This document shows positions 57,045 to 62,829 of a DNA stretch of 62,829 bases, in pieces (positions within the stretch are counted from its first letter, which is position 1; the number at the start of each line of letters is the position of its first letter). A program made the translations under genes and the position numbers. The stretch is from Nitrosomonas sp. Nm51 (GTDB lineage: Bacteria > Pseudomonadota > Gammaproteobacteria > Burkholderiales > Nitrosomonadaceae): assembly GCF_900111165.1 (NCBI RefSeq), contig NZ_FOGH01000014.1, positions 1-62,829 of the forward strand, read 5' to 3'. The notes under the pieces are model-generated. The model was not told the DNA's origin and did no database searches. It saw only the letters and a program-made list of their open reading frames with translations.

Positions 57045-57998
57045 TCATGCTCCCAGTCCGGCGCGGGGATTGAACTTAAGCGCTTCTCCAAAAGTATTAT
57101 ATGCCTTCTTGGCCGCTGCGGTATCTGCTTTTGGCAAAGCGATCTGCAGCACTGCGTAAAAATCCCCCGGTTCCCTGGCAGGGATGCCGCGTCCCTTCAA
57201 GCGCAGTTTGCGGCCGCCCGAAGAATTGGGCGGAATCTTGAGATCGACCGCGCCTGCCGGGGTGGGTACCTTGATTGTTGCGCCCAGTGCAGCCTCCCAA
57301 GGAGCCAGCGGGAGATCCAGATAAACATCCTTGCCCTCTACCTTATAGAAAGGATGTGGCTGGAACGCCACTTCCAGATAGAGATCACCGGCGTCGCCCT
57401 TGCCGATGCCGACGCCCCCTTGCTTGGCAAGGCGAATATGCTGACCCTGATACATGCCTCTGGGAATGCGTATGTTGAGAGTACGTTCCTTAAGATGCGG
57501 CCGTCCGTCCGTTCCCAGTTCGGAATGTTTCAGCGTCAGTGCGCGGGTGGCGCCCTGATAGGCATCTTCCAGGTCAATCAGAACCTTGGCATGGGTGTCC
57601 TCGCCGCGTGCATGAAACTCGCGGTGTGTTCGTCCGCCAGATCCGTGCGTAAAGCCGCTGCGCCCAAACAGACTCTCAAAAAAATCGCTGAATTGGTCGG
57701 CATCGGCACCGGCGAAACCGCCACCGTGGAACTCGAATCCCTGAGCCCAGTCCGGCGGCGGGCGAAACTCCTGACCGGCTTTCCAGTTAGCCCCAAGCTG
57801 ATCATAGGCTGCCCGTTTTTCCGGATCCTTGAGCACCTCGTAGGCTTCTCCGATCTCTTTGAACCGTATTTCCGCGTCAGGTTCCTTGCTTACGTCGGGA
57901 TGATATTTACGCGCCAGCTTGCGGTAAGTCCTTTTAATCTCGTCTTGGGTGGCATCACGCCGCACGCCCATTATCTGATAATAATCCTTAAATTCCAT
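57045..57998 (-). CDS. cbpA: DnaJ-class co-chaperone CbpA
   Basis: This is a 317-residue type II J-protein. The J domain (about 5-70) has the HPD motif in YRKLARKYHPDVSKEP. A Gly/Phe-rich linker (FEFHGGGFAGADADQF) precedes two C-terminal substrate-binding domains with LNIRIPRGMYQGQHIRLAKQ and VPTPAGAVDLKIPPNSSGGR. There is no zinc-finger domain, as expected for CbpA. It acts with DnaK and binds curved DNA in E. coli. GC content is visibly higher than in the flagellar and metal regions. Confidence 0.94.
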   Translation of the reverse strand: MEFKDYYQIMGVRRDATQDEIKRTYRKLARKYHPDVSKEPDAEIRFKEIGEAYEVLKDPEKRAAYDQLGANWKAGQEFRPPPDWAQGFEFHGGGFAGADADQFSDFFESLFGRSGFTHGSGGRTHREFHARGEDTHAKVLIDLEDAYQGATRALTLKHSELGTDGRPHLKERTLNIRIPRGMYQGQHIRLAKQGGVGIGKGDAGDLYLEVAFQPHPFYKVEGKDVYLDLPLAPWEAALGATIKVPTPAGAVDLKIPPNSSGGRKLRLKGRGIPAREPGDFYAVLQIALPKADTAAAKKAYNTFGEALKFNPRAGLGA

Positions 57999-58059
57999 CT
58001 TGCCTTACGCTAATATCAGGGTCTAAGAAAGTTATGAAGTCCATACAGACAGCGCGCTA

Positions 58060-58140
58060 AATGTTAAGTCCCACGATGTGCCGGTCAAAATTCAATCGTA
58101 ATGGGGGTCAATTTTAAACCGGTATTAACACGGCAGTACC
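58060..58140. repeat. Possible IS-end remnant with GGTCAA repeats
   Basis: In the 229-bp gap between cbpA and degQ, GCCGGTCAAAATTCAATCG and GGGGGTCAATTTTAAACCGG occur close together, then CGGTATTAACACGGC. This resembles the repeated ends of IS21-type elements. There is no transposase sequence nearby. Weak call. Confidence 0.25.
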
Positions 58141-58227
58141 AAAAAGCAGCAGGTTAAACAGATTCACCACTACTGGAGGTAACAAGTCTTTCATCTGGTT
58201 TGTCTTTGACAGCGCTATGAAGATCGC

Positions 58228-59709
58228 CTACCAATTCAAAATGAGGTAGCGTTGCATACTGCCTTTACGGATAAGCAGCAATATCCGCTTATTGCCGGCC
58301 TTGACAGCTTGCTGAAACTCAGTGGCATTTTTCACCGGCTTGCGATTCACCTGCAGAATGATCGAACCAACCTCAATGCCCGCGCGGGCGGCAATTGACC
58401 CCGGCTCTACCTCGGTAACTACGACACCCTCACCAGCTTTTGCATTAAACTGCTCCGCCAGTTGCGGTGTCAGTGTCTGCACGGTTATACCAATCTCGTC
58501 GGTACTCTGTGCCGGATCCACGGCGGCCACCTTATCTTTGGTCAGTTTGCCAATGGTCACCTGTAATGTCCTTTCCTTGCCTTCGCGCAGAATCGTCAGC
58601 GCCACCTTCGTGCCCGGTTGTGTCAGTGCTACCCGATTGCGGAAATTGCCCACATCGGTTATTGGTGCGTCGCGGAATCTGATGATTACGTCTCCCTGTC
58701 GCAGACCCGCCTGCTGTGCCGGTGAATCTTCACTGACTTGGGCTACAAGAATACCCTTGTTTGCCTTGACATCAAAAGACTCAGCCAGCTCCGCAGTAAG
58801 TTGTTGAATCACGATTCCCAAGTAGCCGCGCGTCACTTCTCCGCGATCAATCAACTGGTTGGCGATCGCTTCGGCCAGATTACTGGGTATCGCAAAGCCG
58901 ATGCCCATGTAACCGCCGCTACGACTGAAGATAGCCGTGTTGATTCCGACAACTTCTCCATCAAGATTGACCAGCGGTCCGCCTGAGTTGCCAGGGTTGA
59001 TTGCGGCGTCAGTCTGGATGAAGTCTTCGTAGTCATTGATACCTACGCTAGTTCGTCCCTTGGCGCTGACAACACCAACAGTAAGTGTATGACTCAGACC
59101 AAAGGGATTGCCAATGGCCACGACCCATTCACCGACTTCCAGCTCTGAAGAATCAGCCAGCGTCAATGTCGACAGGCCAGTGGTTTTTATTTCAATAACT
59201 GCCAGGTCGGATTGGGGATCTCGGCCGGTTATTTCGGCATTAAATTCGCGACCATCCTTAAATTGAACCCGGATCTTATCCGCATTTTCGACTACATGAT
59301 TATTGGTCAGGATATACGTCTTGCCAGAGAGCAGGCCTTTTTCGGCTTTAAACGCAAAACCTGAACCATACTCCATCACGCGGCGTTCGCCTTGCGGTTG
59401 TTCTCGACGCGGAGAACGTGGAATACCGGGAAAATCATCGCCAAAAAACCGTCGGAAGAAATCGTCACCAAAGGGCCATTCTTCACCAAAAGGCGATGAA
59501 AACGGCATTCCGGCCGCACCTGGATCTTTGCGTTCAACTTGAATAAAAACCACCGCTGGCGAGACCTTGCGAGCCACCGCCGCAAATGCTTTGCCGGTCT
59601 GGCGCAGGTTTTCCACACCTTCGTCTGGCAACTGCGCATAAGATGAGAACGACAATAGTAACGCAGTCAACCATATACCAAGACTAAAGAATAGTTTACT
59701 CATCATCAT
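58228..59709 (-). CDS. degQ: Periplasmic serine protease, DegP/DegQ/MucD family
   Basis: This is a 493-residue HtrA protease-chaperone for misfolded envelope proteins. The signal peptide MMMSKLFFSLGIWLTALLLS ends near FSSYAQ. The trypsin-like domain holds the His in YILTNNHVVENADK, Asp in DPQSDLAVIEI and Ser in AAINPGNSGGPLVNLDG. Two PDZ domains follow (about 285-380 and 400-490: GYLGIVIQQLTAELAESF and GITVQTLTPQLAEQF). The frame is open to 59742 but overlaps the hsp20 remnant there; one of the clustered ATGs at 59703-59709 is chosen. Next to hsp20 and cbpA it forms a proteostasis cluster. Confidence 0.93.
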   Translation of the reverse strand: MMMSKLFFSLGIWLTALLLSFSSYAQLPDEGVENLRQTGKAFAAVARKVSPAVVFIQVERKDPGAAGMPFSSPFGEEWPFGDDFFRRFFGDDFPGIPRSPRREQPQGERRVMEYGSGFAFKAEKGLLSGKTYILTNNHVVENADKIRVQFKDGREFNAEITGRDPQSDLAVIEIKTTGLSTLTLADSSELEVGEWVVAIGNPFGLSHTLTVGVVSAKGRTSVGINDYEDFIQTDAAINPGNSGGPLVNLDGEVVGINTAIFSRSGGYMGIGFAIPSNLAEAIANQLIDRGEVTRGYLGIVIQQLTAELAESFDVKANKGILVAQVSEDSPAQQAGLRQGDVIIRFRDAPITDVGNFRNRVALTQPGTKVALTILREGKERTLQVTIGKLTKDKVAAVDPAQSTDEIGITVQTLTPQLAEQFNAKAGEGVVVTEVEPGSIAARAGIEVGSIILQVNRKPVKNATEFQQAVKAGNKRILLLIRKGSMQRYLILNW

Positions 59710-59728
59710 ATGAACTTTACTGTTTTTC

Positions 59729-59946
59729 TTAACGTACATCAACTTTTATGGCGCGACGGCGTTGCGAAGATGGCTTGGGTAATTCGATCCGCAGTACACC
59801 GTTTTTGTAACTGGCCTGTGCGTCTGTCGGCTTCACTTCGCCGGAGAGCGGAATCGCCCTTTCAAAAAGACCATAGGCGCATACTGTAACGTGATAACGA
59901 CCTGCGGTTCGTTCAAATCCTCACGCAATTGCTGTAATGTCGACAT
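59729..59946 (-). pseudogene. Internally deleted small heat-shock protein Hsp20
   Basis: A strong GGAGG ribosome site leads into MSTLQQLREDLN, the usual start of this Hsp20 subgroup. Right after this the reading switches frame to ERTAGRYHVTVCAYGLFERA, then IPLSGEVKPTDAQASYKNGV, LRIELPKPSSQRR and a stop at 59729-59731. The central part of the alpha-crystallin domain (roughly 80 residues) is missing and the join is out of frame; as it stands translation ends after 37 residues. Both ends of the gene are recognisable, so an internal deletion is the simplest explanation. Confidence 0.8.
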
Positions 59947-60032
59947 GGTTGTCCTCCTCGTTTTATTAATGATGTGAATTTTAGAGTATAAAACGCACAG
60001 GAAACGAGCCTATGCCGCTGCGCGAAGGGTAT

Positions 60033-60872
60033 TCACTTGTTAAAGTGGTTTGCGTGAAAACGTAGGTGCTCATCGATAAAGCTGGCGATAAAATAGTAGC
60101 TGTGGTCATAACCTTCGTGACGACGTAGCTGCAGCGGGTAACCGCTGTCTGTTGCGGCTGCCTCCAGCCGTTCCGGCTGCAACTGCTCGGTCAAAAATCC
60201 GTCAGCCTCGCCTTGATCCACCAACGCAGGCACCGGCTGCGTGGCCTCGCGCATTAGTAGGCTGGCGTCGTAGTCGCGCCAACTGTGGGTATCTTTACCC
60301 AGGTAGGCGGTAAAAGCCTTTTTCCCCCAGGGGCAGTTCATCGGGTTGCTGATAGGACTGAAAGCCGACACAGAGCAGTATCGCCGCGGGTTACGCAAGG
60401 CGATGACCAGAGCCCCGTGACCGCCCATGGAGTGACCGGCGATAGCCCACTGGCCGTTTACCGGAAAGTTTGCTTCGACCAAAGCCGGCAGTTCGTTAAC
60501 CACATAGTCGTACATCTGGTAGTGACTGCTCCACGGGGCTTCGGTCGCGTTGACAAAGAAGCCTGCACCCTGGCCCAGATCGTAACCTTCATCATCCGCC
60601 ACGTCTTCGCCGCGGGGGCTGGTATCCGGCGCCACAATGGCGATCCCCAACTCAGCGGCAGCGCGGTGAGCGCCCGCCTTTTGCATAAAGTTCTCGTCCG
60701 TGCAGGTCAGGCCAGACAACCAGTATAGCACCGGCACCTTCTGTCCGTTGGCCGCCTGCGGCGGCAGGTAAATGGCAAAGCGCATGGTGCAGCTCAGCGT
60801 TTCGGCGTAGTGATTGTATTGCTTGTGCCAGCCTGCAAAACTCTTGTTGCTGCTCAGATTTTCAATACTCAT
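60033..60872 (-). CDS. fghA: S-formylglutathione hydrolase
   Basis: This is a 279-residue alpha/beta hydrolase, the last step of glutathione-dependent formaldehyde oxidation (S-formylglutathione to formate and glutathione). The esterase-D marks are VPVLYWLSGLTCTDENFMQK (about 46-65), the nucleophile Ser in IAGHSMGGHGALV (about 144-156), the Asp in VDQGEADGFL and the His in GYDHSYYF. It is on the same strand as, and 139 bp downstream of, the class III alcohol dehydrogenase gene. Confidence 0.95.
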   Translation of the reverse strand: MSIENLSSNKSFAGWHKQYNHYAETLSCTMRFAIYLPPQAANGQKVPVLYWLSGLTCTDENFMQKAGAHRAAAELGIAIVAPDTSPRGEDVADDEGYDLGQGAGFFVNATEAPWSSHYQMYDYVVNELPALVEANFPVNGQWAIAGHSMGGHGALVIALRNPRRYCSVSAFSPISNPMNCPWGKKAFTAYLGKDTHSWRDYDASLLMREATQPVPALVDQGEADGFLTEQLQPERLEAAATDSGYPLQLRRHEGYDHSYYFIASFIDEHLRFHANHFNK

Positions 60873-61011
60873 GAAAAAGACTCCTATGGAATATTAATTT
60901 TGCATCGCTGCCAGACTTAACAAACCGGCAATGTCTCTTACGTAACTGCGCTGCAGGCTTTCACAAAACAGCAGTTCCGCTCGTGTCTGATCCGCGGCGC
61001 ATTGATAGCGG

Positions 61012-62154
<1,143 letters not shown>

Positions 62155-62226
62155 TTATGTTGTGGACGGGTTCAGACGACGATGATACCGTATTGTTGCG
62201 TTTTTTAGGGTTTTATGGGTGCAAAG

Positions 62227-62493
62227 TTACCTTAATTGACTGTTCTTGCTGCCGCGGCGGTTGTAGCTGCTGAATCCTGTTTGCTGTTTGTCCAGTTCGG
62301 CCCGGCAAATGATACAGAGCCGCACGCCGACGACCGCTTTGCGGCGCGCTTCCGGGATTGCGGTTCCACATTCTGCACAATGTGTTAAGCTTGCGCCGAC
62401 GGGTAGCTGGCTACGAGCCACCGCTAAAGCATCTTCCACGCTGGCGTCAATTTGATCTTGTACCGCCCCATCTCGAGACCAGCCGCCGGCCAT
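62227..62493 (-). CDS. DksA/TraR-family C4 zinc-finger protein
   Basis: This is an 88-residue protein like YbiI/TraR. The zinc finger is THCAECGTAIPEARRKAV followed by RLCIICRAELD (four Cys, about 38-63). The N-terminal helix (VQDQIDASVEDALAVARSQL) is short; full DksA would have a long coiled coil. Small TraR-like proteins can bind the RNA polymerase secondary channel, but a role here is not shown by the sequence. It lies upstream of frmA in the same orientation. Confidence 0.88.
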   Translation of the reverse strand: MAGGWSRDGAVQDQIDASVEDALAVARSQLPVGASLTHCAECGTAIPEARRKAVVGVRLCIICRAELDKQQTGFSSYNRRGSKNSQLR

Positions 62494-62829
62494 AATTCGC
62501 TCCTGTTTTTTTAAATTTACCGTATGAATGTGTGGGTTTTAACAAAATCGGCCTATGACCGGTTTGATTCAAAAAAGTGCTTCTACCTGAACAATAATTT
62601 TTTAGACTCTAGACTAGCAGAGACGATCTGTTATTCTAGATAAATGTTAATAAACAGCAAACTAAATGATTATCACATTAAAAAATAATTCAATGTTTTT
62701 GCATTGATATACCTGCCAGTAAAGCAGCCTTGTTTGTCCCGTGTCAATTATCCTGGCCGGTTTGGCGACAATTATGATGGCCGGTTGAGTTTTTTATGAT
62801 TTTTTCAGATTTTTCCTCCTGTAACTTTC
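62494..62829. other. Right-edge spacer
   Basis: This is 336 bp of AT-rich DNA up to the window edge with no ORF of note. GGCCGGTTT and GGCCGGTTG occur about 30 bp apart near 62753-62787. The promoter of the zinc-finger gene is presumably here, but I cannot point to it. Confidence 0.4.

Noticed and set aside
60873..61011. Minus-strand reading AELLFCESLQRSYVRDIAGL between frmA and fghA
   Set aside because: It is coding-like, but only about 36 codons with no start codon, and no family came to mind; left as a possible relic.

Overview
The window looks like a chromosomal segment of a betaproteobacterium, most likely a Nitrosomonas relative. This is inference: it rests on protein style, on betaproteobacterial pairings such as thrB / DUF2782 / LOG / polA and the BPSS1780-type membrane protein, on moderate GC with AT-rich spacers, and on a heavy load of decayed mobile DNA. 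No rRNA, tRNA or CRISPR array was seen, and no ammonia-oxidation gene lies in the window.

Layout. 1-330: frameshifted 3' end of an IS630-type transposase. 0.5-19.99 kb: mostly core genes (glnA, an SLC13 anion transporter, recQ, a porin, a DUF1624 membrane protein, a pilH-pilI pair, argB, trmJ, relA with an IS3-type transposase tail against its start, a BPSS1780/zinc-ribbon fusion, thrB, DUF2782, a LOG protein, polA). 20-25.6 kb: rne and rluC diverge across a long AT-rich spacer, then tesA diverges from ybbA, whose usual permease partner is absent. 25.6-32.7 kb: a 2353-residue secreted repeat protein with DUF4347, 11 repeats, RTX and DUF4214 parts. 32.8-39.8 kb: a minus-strand flagellar block, fliC-flaG-fliD-fliS-fliT-fliK-flhB-like-ycgR, with a good sigma-28 promoter at fliC. 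It is followed on the plus strand by a hybrid histidine kinase with a degenerate receiver and a LuxR-type response regulator.

42.4-54 kb is a metal-homeostasis region. It holds a TusA-like protein, bfd-bfr behind a Fur-like site, an STN-type TonB siderophore receptor, a 755-residue internally duplicated helical protein of unknown function behind a second Fur-like site, a complete but dead IS1595-type element with an exact 8-bp target duplication, and a Zur-like regulator with a ZnuD-like receptor, both preceded by the same GCAAC-AAA-GTTGC palindrome. 54.3-56.7 kb holds a PEP-CTERM protein, a group II intron relic and a small membrane-protein ORF. 56.7-62.5 kb is a visibly GC-richer stress and formaldehyde block that may have been acquired: cbpM, cbpA, a DegP/DegQ protease, an internally deleted hsp20, fghA, class III alcohol dehydrogenase and a small DksA/TraR-type zinc-finger protein.

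The most unusual items are: a small family of elements with 27-bp inverted ends, one end of which supplies the only apparent start codon of the siderophore receptor; the Fur-associated duplicated helical protein; the almost perfect 911-bp internal duplication in the giant repeat protein; and the paired Zur-like operators.
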